This document shows, in pieces, positions 33,641 through 41,845 of a stretch of 64,000 bases of DNA (positions are counted from its first letter, which is position 1; every line of letters begins with the position of its first letter). The stretch spans positions 193,353-257,352 of the forward strand of contig JAFVGB010000002.1 of NCBI GenBank assembly GCA_017475185.1. The letters are read 5' to 3'. The position numbers were made by a program, and so were the translations under genes. The notes under the pieces were generated by a model that did not search any database, had not been told where the DNA came from, and saw only the letters and a list, made by a program, of their open reading frames with translations. The DNA comes from Clostridia bacterium (GTDB lineage Bacteria > Bacillota_A > Clostridia > TANB77 > CAG-508).

Positions 33641-36600
33641 ATGGCTAATAAAACTATAAGTGAATTAATACCAGTTTCTACCGTTACTGGTGATTTAGAA
33701 GTAATGTTAGATACAAGAAATGGCTTAAAAAAGACAACATTAGCTACTTTAAAAAATTATATTAAAACTCCAAATAATGAAGATAAAACTATTACTGAAA
33801 ATGGTGTATATACAGCTAGTGTTGGATATGATGGTTTAGGTGAAGTTACAGTTAATGTACCTGGTAGTGCTAGTTTACAAGAAGTAAAATATATTACTAC
33901 AAATGGAATACATGAAGCCGATAAACAAGAAGTTATATTAGCGAAAGGTATGTTTTTAAATGATGAAGAAAAATATCATTATACAGGGAGTGAACCTTTA
34001 ATTGGTGATTATATTTGGTTTCAAACAGACAATATAACTAATTTAAAAATAAATGATCCCGTATATAATGGAAAAATAGAAAATGATAGTATAATTCCAA
34101 ATTTTGAACAGGCTCTTGGTATAATAACTAATAAGCAATCATTTAAAAACATATCTGTCGATTTTGATGATAGAGAAACTTGGTATGTTTATGAAAATGG
34201 TATTAGTTTTATTGAATATGAAGGTGAAATATATGCAAAGTTAGAAATACACACAAAAGAATATGCCACCGTAGATATAGTTGGTGATTATATTTGGATT
34301 AAAGGTAACTATACTGATTTAAATGTAAATAGTTTATGCTATAATAGTACAGATACTACAGATGCAGTGCCTGATTTATCTAACTCTATTGGTCATGTAA
34401 ATAATGTGTCTATACTTACAGATATAAAATTTGATTTTATGGATTTTAGTTATCAAATAGTTTTAGAATATCATAGAATACAAAATTATTCAGTATATAA
34501 TACTATTTATGATGGTATGCAAAGAGTTAATGTAAACGTACCAACATTTGAAGAGGCTAAAGAAGAAAGAAATGCTTTGATAAGAACAAATCTTTCTGGA
34601 GCATATACTATTCCAGATGAACTTACATCTGTCGGATCATATGCTTTTGCTAATGAACAATTATTAACTTCTGTTAATTTAAACAATACCTTAACATTAG
34701 GTGATCATTGTTTTTATAATTGTAAAAATTTAGAAACAGTTATACTGAATCCATATATTAATGCAATACCATATTATGCTTTTAATGGTTGTACAGCTTT
34801 ATCAAATATAGATACTAGTCATATCACATATTTAGGTGATGAAAGTTTTCAGTACTGTACAAATTTACAAACTATAGATATTGGTAGTGTGATAAGTTTT
34901 TATGGATATAGTTTTTATGAATGTACTAATTTAAAAGATATAACAATGCCTAATACGAATGGCTATAGTATATCAAATTATACATTTTACAATTGTACAT
35001 CTTTAAAAAATATTGATTTAAAGCAAGTAGGATGGATATATGATAATGCTTTTAGAAATTGTACTTCTTTAGAATATATTAAAATAGGTACAGCTATAAA
35101 TTCAATTAATAGTAATGCATTTTATGGCTGTACACAATCTAATTTAACTATTGAATTTGGTTTAACAGAATCTGAATTTAATAATAGATCTGATTTAGTA
35201 AGTTATATGCCATGGGGAGCAACAAATGCTATTATTTTATATTCAGATTCTAATGCTCACACTCTACAAGTAAATTGTCTTAATGAAGATATTCCTTATA
35301 ATATTACATTAGAAATAAATGGAAAAACTCTTAATACTGATCATATAAAACAACCTAATAATACAGAAATAACTTATACAGTATCTAGTAGAAATTATAT
35401 AACCCAAACCAATACGATTACTTTAACAGAAGATACAGTTATTGATGTTACTTTAGTTGCTGATCCAAATCCAAAATACTATGAAATAGATACAAATTTA
35501 GTTTCTTGGGATGGTGCAAATGTAAGTATTATCAAAAATGAATATACTGACGATAGTATCTTAAGAATTACTAACTTAAATAAATCTGAAAATATTGTTA
35601 TTAATGATTTAGATTGGAATGGTTATTTTAGTGGTATAGGTGATACTAGTGATGAATTTATATTTACATTTAAAATAAATTCTCAAGCACAATATTTTAA
35701 TTTTGATGGTATGCCTTTAAGTACATCTGGAAGTGACGATGGCTTTTATTTACATACAAGTAAAGATGGAAGTTATAAGAGTTATTATTCATACTTAGTT
35801 ATTAACTATGATAATGCTTCTGAGGATTGGCGTAATAATGGATCAATTTGTCCTATAAATGAAACTATTCAAATGAGAATTAGATTAGATAATGAAACAT
35901 TATGCTGGCGTTATGACATGAATGGTAGTAATACTAATGCCGGTTGGAATAGTGGTACATTAGATCCATTAGTACATGTATTTTCATTAATTAATGATAT
36001 ATCAGGAGAAAATTTTACTATTGATATTGATTTTATGAATACAGGTTTCAGAAAAAATAATACTTGGGTTAAACGTTTAATTACTGAAAGAGTACCTAAG
36101 TATAATTTAACGATTAATTCTATTCCAGCTACAGCAGATATTACAATAAATAATAAGCGTTATGCTTCCGGAAGAACTATTAAATTTCCACAAGATAGTG
36201 AAATTACATATACTGTTAGTGCAGAAGATTATATAGCTCAAACAAATACATTTACCTTAGATGATGATACTGTTTTAAATATTACTTTAGTTGCTGATCC
36301 TACAGTATACTCAATAGATACATCTAAAATAACTATTACTCAAAATACTCAAAATTATCCATATAGATTTCTTATTGAAAATGATAATCTAGGTAATGAT
36401 GTAATATTAAATGTGGTAAATCCATCAACTAGCGTATGGGATTATGTTACCCAAACTAGATCCTATCCATATACTATTTTATTAAATAATGATGCAAAAA
36501 CTTTATTAAATAAAGTATTAAATGAAGATGGTTCAGATGTAGATTATTTTCAAATGCATTATACATTAAATACTATAAATTATAGATATGGTTCAGATCA

Positions 36601-38137
36601 TCAAAATAATGGTTTATTTTCGTTAGGTATTATTGGTCAAGAAGAAGATACCTATGAAGTAGCTACTACACCACATGAACATACTGATGAATTTGTTAGT
36701 CAATATTATAAATATTATCAAGCTGGTGGTAGTGTTAATTATGCTAGAAATGAAATAAGTGGTAGAATGGGTTATAATAATGGTGATTCACAATGGCCAC
36801 ATCAGCATGAAACATTTTTAGATTTTAATGGATTACCGACAAATCAAATTAAAGATTGTACATTTATTATTGAAAATATAGATGGCACAAAAATGGTAAG
36901 GGTTAAAGATAATCAAACAGGTATTATTTATTCTAATCAACTATATGGAATTTCTGAATCTTTTAGACAATCATATGAGGTTATTCCTTATTTATTATCA
37001 AGTATTGGTTGGAATATATTTGGTAATTGTGAAGTTTTATTAGATCTTAAGCATACAGGTTTTAAGAAAAATAATACATGGATTTGGCGCCCTGTTGAAT
37101 TACAAACGAATCATGTAAGTTTAAGAATTAATACTACACCTAGCAATGCTAAAGTTAATATTAATGGTAGTATTTATACTAGTGGTCAATTAATCAATTT
37201 ACCTATAAATACAGAAGTTACTTGGGAAGTTAGTGCTGATGGTTATGAAACTGAAACAAATACATTTACCTTAAGTGAAAATACAACTCTAAATATTGTA
37301 TTGACAGCTACTCACTGTACATGGGATTCAACAAAATTAACTATGCAGAAAGCTGATGATGCTATCTTCGAATTAGTACAAGATGATAATGATGATTATG
37401 TTTTATTAAATTTATATGGAACAAATCAATTAGGTAATAGAGAAACTAACAATCCATTTGATCTTGCTATAGCAACAGAATCTCCTTATACATTAAATGC
37501 AGTTGCTGGTAATGGTGATTATTTATATGAGAATCATCCATACTTTTTTGAATTGAAATTTAAAATTCTTAATCAAGCCGAATTAGGTAATGATTCTCAT
37601 TATATTCCTATTTTAGGATCTCGTATGGCTGATGGTAGTTATGAATATGATGCTGAAGATCCAAAGTCCAGTCATGGTGATGGCATAACATTTACTACAG
37701 AAAATCAACGCTTTGACTGTGTAGCATTCTATCAACCAACAGCTAGTTTACAGTCAAGTGAATTAAGAGGCTATGTAGATTTACCTGAAATGACAACACC
37801 ATATTCAAATGAATGGATATTAACATTACAAGGTACCTCTATGCAAATTAAAAATTGTGGAAATAATGTAATAAGAAATACAGCAATTAATTTTGGTTCT
37901 TATGAAATTGATTCAGAATTTCATCAGTATTATAATTTTCTTAATAAATTATTTCAAGGCGGATATCCTGATGAAATTGGAGCGAATATTCAAATTGATC
38001 TTAAACATACAGGATTTAAAGATTGGCAAGGCAATTGGTTATGGAGACCTATTAAGGTTGTAGAAGCAGTTTCACCACTTCAACCAGCTGTAGATCCCGA
38101 AGTAATTGTTCCTGAAGAACCAATATCAGGTGATTAA
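33641..38137 (+). CDS. Large modular fibre or adhesin with LRR and PEGA-like repeats
   Basis: A 1,498-residue virion-surface protein. The N-terminus (MANKTISELIPVSTVTGDLE, then GLKKTTLATLKNYI) is a common fibre-attachment type. A beta-repeat region follows. Residues about 320-520 form a BspA-like leucine-rich repeat block with many 'AFxxCxxL' units. After it, three similar modules alternate, each with a PEGA-like strand pair (EITYTVSSRNYITQTNTITL) and a jelly-roll-like part that ends 'DxxxTGFxxxNTWxxRP'. The start at 33641 follows AAAGGG. A GTTCTA element lies upstream and a terminator follows. It probably binds host surface polymers; no catalytic motif was seen. Confidence 0.85.
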   Translation: MANKTISELIPVSTVTGDLEVMLDTRNGLKKTTLATLKNYIKTPNNEDKTITENGVYTASVGYDGLGEVTVNVPGSASLQEVKYITTNGIHEADKQEVILAKGMFLNDEEKYHYTGSEPLIGDYIWFQTDNITNLKINDPVYNGKIENDSIIPNFEQALGIITNKQSFKNISVDFDDRETWYVYENGISFIEYEGEIYAKLEIHTKEYATVDIVGDYIWIKGNYTDLNVNSLCYNSTDTTDAVPDLSNSIGHVNNVSILTDIKFDFMDFSYQIVLEYHRIQNYSVYNTIYDGMQRVNVNVPTFEEAKEERNALIRTNLSGAYTIPDELTSVGSYAFANEQLLTSVNLNNTLTLGDHCFYNCKNLETVILNPYINAIPYYAFNGCTALSNIDTSHITYLGDESFQYCTNLQTIDIGSVISFYGYSFYECTNLKDITMPNTNGYSISNYTFYNCTSLKNIDLKQVGWIYDNAFRNCTSLEYIKIGTAINSINSNAFYGCTQSNLTIEFGLTESEFNNRSDLVSYMPWGATNAIILYSDSNAHTLQVNCLNEDIPYNITLEINGKTLNTDHIKQPNNTEITYTVSSRNYITQTNTITLTEDTVIDVTLVADPNPKYYEIDTNLVSWDGANVSIIKNEYTDDSILRITNLNKSENIVINDLDWNGYFSGIGDTSDEFIFTFKINSQAQYFNFDGMPLSTSGSDDGFYLHTSKDGSYKSYYSYLVINYDNASEDWRNNGSICPINETIQMRIRLDNETLCWRYDMNGSNTNAGWNSGTLDPLVHVFSLINDISGENFTIDIDFMNTGFRKNNTWVKRLITERVPKYNLTINSIPATADITINNKRYASGRTIKFPQDSEITYTVSAEDYIAQTNTFTLDDDTVLNITLVADPTVYSIDTSKITITQNTQNYPYRFLIENDNLGNDVILNVVNPSTSVWDYVTQTRSYPYTILLNNDAKTLLNKVLNEDGSDVDYFQMHYTLNTINYRYGSDHQNNGLFSLGIIGQEEDTYEVATTPHEHTDEFVSQYYKYYQAGGSVNYARNEISGRMGYNNGDSQWPHQHETFLDFNGLPTNQIKDCTFIIENIDGTKMVRVKDNQTGIIYSNQLYGISESFRQSYEVIPYLLSSIGWNIFGNCEVLLDLKHTGFKKNNTWIWRPVELQTNHVSLRINTTPSNAKVNINGSIYTSGQLINLPINTEVTWEVSADGYETETNTFTLSENTTLNIVLTATHCTWDSTKLTMQKADDAIFELVQDDNDDYVLLNLYGTNQLGNRETNNPFDLAIATESPYTLNAVAGNGDYLYENHPYFFELKFKILNQAELGNDSHYIPILGSRMADGSYEYDAEDPKSSHGDGITFTTENQRFDCVAFYQPTASLQSSELRGYVDLPEMTTPYSNEWILTLQGTSMQIKNCGNNVIRNTAINFGSYEIDSEFHQYYNFLNKLFQGGYPDEIGANIQIDLKHTGFKDWQGNWLWRPIKVVEAVSPLQPAVDPEVIVPEEPISGD

Positions 38138-38147
38138 AAGTAAGTAA

Positions 38148-38175
38148 AAGGGACCTCAATTGGTCCCTTCATTTT
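38148..38175. terminator. Two-way terminator after the large fibre gene
   Basis: AAGGGACC and GGTCCCTT form an eight-pair stem around a six-base loop, with T-rich sequence on both strands. It also overlaps the end of the convergent minus-strand membrane gene. Confidence 0.8.
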
Positions 38176-38368
38176 TAAAAAATATATCATAAAATATTAG
38201 ATATATTAAATAAAGTATAGTTATCCAAGAAAGGAAAATGGCGAGAATTTTTTCCCACCATTTAATATTTAACCATTCTTTTAAATTCATACCTTTTCCT
38301 AAACAATCTAGCATAGAAATTAAGAAAAAGCTATAAATTAAACCTTCTATGTATATATTTATAATCAT
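38156..38368 (-). CDS. Small membrane protein (70 aa)
   Basis: Two predicted membrane helices (YIEGLIYSFFLISMLDCL and KILAIFLSWITILYLIYLIF) with a short basic loop between them. Function unknown. It is the last gene of a run after the AAA+ gene, only four bases from it, and ends inside the terminator stem shared with the fibre gene. Confidence 0.65.
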   Translation of the reverse strand: MIINIYIEGLIYSFFLISMLDCLGKGMNLKEWLNIKWWEKILAIFLSWITILYLIYLIFYDIFFKNEGTN

Positions 38369-38372
38369 TACT

Positions 38373-39287
38373 CTAAATAGATATAGGTTTACTGCCTTTA
38401 TCTAATTCCTTTTCTTCCTGTTCTCTCAAAAGATATTCAAAACATAATTTTGAAGTATAATTACTATTTTCAAGAATATCCATTTTACGTTTAGCTGTTT
38501 TAAAATCACCTGCAGTAATATATTTTAATTGATCATATTGTTCATCTGTAAATTTAATACCTTTACCAAAATATGTTTTTAAACCCGCTTTAATATTATC
38601 TTTTTTCATAAATTCAAATTTAACTTTAAATACAAAACGTCTCATAGAAGCTGGATCAATTCTATTTTTTAAGTTTGTAGTCATAATGAATGGATATGGG
38701 TGATCTTCCATTTGTGTAAGTAATTCATTAACATGCATAGCTTGAAAATCTCTGTCTGCATATTTTCTATCAAATAAAAATGAATCTGCTTCATCAAGTA
38801 ATAAAATAGCTTTCTTTTCTCTTGCTTCTTTAAATGCTTCTGCTATATTTTGCTCAGTTTCACCTACATATTTATCCATTAAATCAGATGCACGCTTTTT
38901 AATAAATGGCATTTTTAATTCTTGAGCTAAGTATTGTCCATAATATGATTTACCTGAACCAGAAACACCATAAAGCAACATACCATAATTTTTCATTTTT
39001 GACTTTTTGAGTTTTTTAGTCAATTCTTCAAGATTTTGATTACAATTGGTCATTTTATAATCATATTTAATCTTTTCTTGAGAAACAGGCTCTTCTGGTT
39101 GTTTTACATTTTTAGAATTTCCAGCTCCTTGCTTAATATCTCTACTAATCAATTTTCTAATTTCTGGAGGTAAAAACATTAATACACCAGGATCATTTTG
39201 TAACTGATTTGGATCAATTACAATTGTATGATGTATTTCTTTCCACTGTGGATTATTTGGATCATCTGGATTATTAAAATATGTCAT
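38373..39287 (-). CDS. AAA+ ATPase of the FtsH/proteasomal-ATPase type
   Basis: A 304-residue protein with a single, intact classical AAA module. It has Walker A GVSGSGKS (107-114), pore-loop-like KYVGETE (139-145), Walker B ILLLDEADSF (161-170), sensor TTN (203-205) and the arginine fingers MRRF (215-218). The KYVGE pore loop and the RR pair are typical of protein-unfolding AAA rings (FtsH, p97, proteasomal ATPases). The N-terminal 95 residues are unrecognised and could be an adaptor. It could drive the proteasome-like hydrolase at 49,538, though the two are not adjacent. GAAAGGAAAACA precedes it. Confidence 0.88.
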   Translation of the reverse strand: MTYFNNPDDPNNPQWKEIHHTIVIDPNQLQNDPGVLMFLPPEIRKLISRDIKQGAGNSKNVKQPEEPVSQEKIKYDYKMTNCNQNLEELTKKLKKSKMKNYGMLLYGVSGSGKSYYGQYLAQELKMPFIKKRASDLMDKYVGETEQNIAEAFKEAREKKAILLLDEADSFLFDRKYADRDFQAMHVNELLTQMEDHPYPFIMTTNLKNRIDPASMRRFVFKVKFEFMKKDNIKAGLKTYFGKGIKFTDEQYDQLKYITAGDFKTAKRKMDILENSNYTSKLCFEYLLREQEEKELDKGSKPISI

Positions 39288-39301
39288 TGTTTTCCTTTCT
39301 A

Positions 39302-39799
39302 TTAGAGTAATACTTGTATAATCTTATCAAATTCTTCAGTAATCATTAATACCTTTTGTTTTTCATTAGAAATAAAAGTATTTAATGCTATTTTTGTATC
39401 ATCTTTTAATTTATCTTGATTTAAGTTTAAAAGAATATATAATTTAACTAAATTTTTTTCCTTAAAATCAATATAATTTTTATGCAAATTCATTAATTTT
39501 TTAACAATATGCTCTCTATCTTCTTGTGAAATATGCTTAGATAAAGCTAATAAACCGGTTGGTTGATATAATGTTATATTTAAATGATCTATGGCTCGTA
39601 TTAATATTTCAGCTTGTTCATTAGATGTAATATTATTCATTAAATCATTTTTAAACCAACTTATTACAGAATCTGCTCTTTTCTTTTCATCTTCTGCAAA
39701 TTTTTTAATTTGTTTTTTAATATAATATGATTTTAATTTTATGGTAAGAAATGAACTTAACATACTAACAAATATTGTATATAAAATTAATTTAATCAC
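39302..39799 (-). CDS. Membrane-anchored helical protein (165 aa)
   Basis: One N-terminal membrane helix (LILYTIFVSMLSSFLTIKL) is followed by a basic stretch and a long helical domain. Start is GTG, with GAGGAG eight bases before it. Function unknown. It is first in the run that contains the AAA+ ATPase, so it may tether that ATPase to the membrane; this is inference. Confidence 0.65.
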   Translation of the reverse strand: MIKLILYTIFVSMLSSFLTIKLKSYYIKKQIKKFAEDEKKRADSVISWFKNDLMNNITSNEQAEILIRAIDHLNITLYQPTGLLALSKHISQEDREHIVKKLMNLHKNYIDFKEKNLVKLYILLNLNQDKLKDDTKIALNTFISNEKQKVLMITEEFDKIIQVLL

Positions 39800-39825
39800 A
39801 ATTCAACTCCTCAATTTATATTTTA

Positions 39826-39859
39826 TATATAGTTTTATAAAATCAAAAAGTAAAGCCAT
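39826..39859 (-). promoter_or_regulatory. Class-I promoter: ATGGCTTTAC box
   Basis: On the minus strand ATGGCTTTAC is followed after 18 bases by TATATA. The next start codon lies 51 bases from the box. The Hsp20 terminator ends three bases before it. Confidence 0.6.
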
Positions 39860-39862
39860 AAA

Positions 39863-39898
39863 AAAGCTCTATGCTAAAATTAAATAACATAGAGCTTT
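39863..39898 (-). terminator. Terminator of the Hsp20 gene
   Basis: An 11-pair perfect stem (AAAGCTCTATG with CATAGAGCTTT) around a 14-base loop is followed on the minus strand by TTTTT. The class-I box of the next run starts three bases later. Confidence 0.85.
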
Positions 39899-39910
39899 AT
39901 GACAATTTAA

Positions 39911-40396
39911 TTATTTAATTTCAAAAGTTTTTCGTTTTTGTTCTTCTGGAACCTCTATTTTAACAGTAATTGAAAGCAAACCGTTTTTAAAAGTAGTATC
40001 TTTAATTACAGCATATTTAGGAAGATTCATAGACCAAGAAAAACTACGCATTGAAATACCTTTGTAGTAATAATTTTCTGAAATATTTTCTTTTTGGCTA
40101 TTTTCAGATTCTTGAACTTTACTATTGATATACAATGTACCTTCTTCTGTATAAATTTCTAAATCATCTTTATCCCAACCAGCTAATGCCATTTCAATAA
40201 CAAAACCATTATCATACATATTAACATCACCTTTTTCACTATAAAGGCGTTTAATATTGTATTTTGGATAAGAATCTTGTTTGATTAATGTTGTTGGGAA
40301 AGAGTTATTAAAAAATTCATCAATTAAAGAATTAAATTGTGAATCAATCATATGCGATAAAGAGCCACGCATAACTGGCATTAAAGAATTTCTCAT
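39911..40396 (-). CDS. Small heat-shock protein, Hsp20/alpha-crystallin family
   Basis: A 161-residue holdase chaperone. The alpha-crystallin domain spans about residues 50-150: VNMYDNGFVIEMALAGWDKD, the EGTLYINSKVQES strand and the FSWSMNLPKYAVIKDTTFKN, LLSITVKIE part. The C-terminal tail has EVPEEQKRKTFEIK. Such proteins bind unfolding proteins; in phages they may protect virion assembly. It has both promoter types upstream and is followed by a strong terminator. Confidence 0.9.
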   Translation of the reverse strand: MRNSLMPVMRGSLSHMIDSQFNSLIDEFFNNSFPTTLIKQDSYPKYNIKRLYSEKGDVNMYDNGFVIEMALAGWDKDDLEIYTEEGTLYINSKVQESENSQKENISENYYYKGISMRSFSWSMNLPKYAVIKDTTFKNGLLSITVKIEVPEEQKRKTFEIK

Positions 40397-40463
40397 TTTA
40401 TTTTATCCTAATTAAATGTTTAGCAATAAATTGTTTTTTGTAAACCTCTTTTTGAGCATTTAC

Positions 40464-40503
40464 ATTATAATAGAACTCTTGTTTTTATGGAATGTAAAGC
40501 CAT
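40464..40503 (-). promoter_or_regulatory. Promoter region of Hsp20 with both promoter signals
   Basis: The minus strand carries ATGGCTTTAC, then after 17 bases GTTCTATTATAATG. The box lies 98 bases from the start codon, more than at the other sites, and the TATAAT follows the GTTCTA element directly. This is the only place I see both elements in line on one strand. Confidence 0.55.
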
Positions 40504-40509
40504 TTTTTA

Positions 40510-40524
40510 GTTCTAATCTATAAT
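40510..40524 (+). promoter_or_regulatory. GTTCTA-type promoter-like element
   Basis: GTTCTAATCTATAAT lies 27 bases before the nuclease gene start, six bases from the oppositely oriented class-I box of Hsp20. Confidence 0.5.
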
Positions 40525-40536
40525 AAAGGAGTAATT

Positions 40537-41001
40537 ATGAGAAAATCCAAATATGCACAAATTACTAGAGCGAGACAAAAACGAATATGTATGCCAAAAA
40601 AGTCTAAATTTGGTACAGTAGCTGTTGGAACAAAAAGATATAAACATGGTATAAGTAAGGCTGAATCTGATTGGTGTCTTAAAATGGGTTTTTTAGAAAC
40701 TAGTAAAGTTATATATGGATTTAATGGAAAAATTATTATAGTTGATGGTTGGAATCCTAAAACAAATACGGCTGGTGAATATTTAGGTGAAGTATATCAT
40801 GGTTCACACAGAACAAATCCTATAAATAGAGATGTTAAATTATGGATAGGAAAAACACCGAATCAATTATATAATGAAACAATTGCAAGATTTAATTTTT
40901 TATATTCACTCGGTATTAAAGTATTTTTTGTTTGGGAAAGTGATTATAAAAAAGGTTTTTTAGGACGTTATTATAAAGGTCCAGGTGATAATTTATATTA
41001 G
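40537..41001 (+). CDS. Vsr/PD-(D/E)XK-like endonuclease (154 aa)
   Basis: The order 'ISKAESDWCLKMGF', 'VDGWNPKTNTAGEYLGEVYH' and 'FLYSLGIKVFFVWESDYKKG' fits phage nuclease-like proteins of the Vsr/EDxHD group: an acidic residue, a central 'E-x-x-G' strand with a histidine (YHGSHRTNP), and a terminal 'WESD'. The N-terminus is basic. It could be a mobile nuclease or a repair enzyme; the exact active site is not certain. It is the first gene of the second fibre run, with AAAGGAG before the start. Confidence 0.65.
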   Translation: MRKSKYAQITRARQKRICMPKKSKFGTVAVGTKRYKHGISKAESDWCLKMGFLETSKVIYGFNGKIIIVDGWNPKTNTAGEYLGEVYHGSHRTNPINRDVKLWIGKTPNQLYNETIARFNFLYSLGIKVFFVWESDYKKGFLGRYYKGPGDNLY

Positions 41002-41009
41002 GATATGAC

Positions 41010-41555
41010 ATGGGTTTATTTTTAGCATTTTGGAGAAGATTATTTGGTGGATTTGATGCCAAATTTAATATTTTTGAAAAGCGTGGAATACAAATGATTT
41101 CATGTATATTAACAGTATTTCTTTGGGAATGGTTAATAATACATAAAACTTGGTATATCGCTTTAATTATAGGAATCCTTGTTTATATCTTTTGGTGTAA
41201 AGGCCATTATTATTATTTTTTATGTGGTACAGAATCTGATGAATATATAGATGAGCAAGAAGCCAAAGGTAGAAAACCAGCAATGAATTGGATTGTAGCT
41301 CCTATAAATAAATTACTTGGATTTATTCCTCGTAGTAAACAATATTGTTTTATTGGAATGATGATAAGATATACTTTTTGGGCAATACCTTTAATTTTCT
41401 TTGTTGGTTGGAAGTTTTTTGCTGCTGGTTTTTGTATCCCATTTATCTATAATGCGATGTTTTGGGTTGAATTACCAAAAACAAAATGGTGTTCATCTCC
41501 TACTAATTGGGCAGAATGGTTTTCAGGATTAATTATCGGTTGGGCATTAATATAA
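41010..41555 (+). CDS. Multi-pass membrane protein (181 aa)
   Basis: At least four predicted membrane helices are visible (ISCILTVFLWEWLII, WYIALIIGILVYIFW, TFWAIPLIFFVGWKFF, and a final WFSGLIIGWALI) with a soluble middle. Function unknown. It lies between the nuclease and the fibre genes and could act in lysis or infection. Confidence 0.7.
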   Translation: MGLFLAFWRRLFGGFDAKFNIFEKRGIQMISCILTVFLWEWLIIHKTWYIALIIGILVYIFWCKGHYYYFLCGTESDEYIDEQEAKGRKPAMNWIVAPINKLLGFIPRSKQYCFIGMMIRYTFWAIPLIFFVGWKFFAAGFCIPFIYNAMFWVELPKTKWCSSPTNWAEWFSGLIIGWALI

Positions 41556-41845
41556 TGAGATTACAACAAGTTTTAGATGAAGCTATAGAAATTTTACAAC
41601 ATCCAGAATTTAAAACATATGGAGCTCTTCAAAAAGCACGTTATCAGCATAATAAATCTGAAGATGAGCTCTTTCTTCGTAGTGATATGTATAAAGGTTC
41701 TATAATTAAGAAAGAATCTATTGAAAAAGGTGTTGAAACTCGTAAAAAATGGTATCAAGATCCTAAAAATAAAGAAAAATACTTAAAAGCTATTCGTGAA
41801 CGTAATAAGAAACATGGTTATAAAGATAAAAAGAGTAAAGAATAA
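41555..41845 (+). CDS. Hypothetical basic protein (96 aa)
   Basis: A small helical protein with a very lysine-rich tail (KKHGYKDKKSKE). It starts at a TAATG overlap with the membrane gene; longer in-frame starts inside that gene lack a ribosome site. Function unknown, possibly DNA-binding. Confidence 0.6.
   Translation: MRLQQVLDEAIEILQHPEFKTYGALQKARYQHNKSEDELFLRSDMYKGSIIKKESIEKGVETRKKWYQDPKNKEKYLKAIRERNKKHGYKDKKSKE

Noticed and set aside
40537..41001. Functional Vsr mismatch endonuclease
   Set aside because: The order of motifs fits the superfamily, but no cytosine methyltransferase gene is in the window and the active site is not certain, so only the fold group is named.
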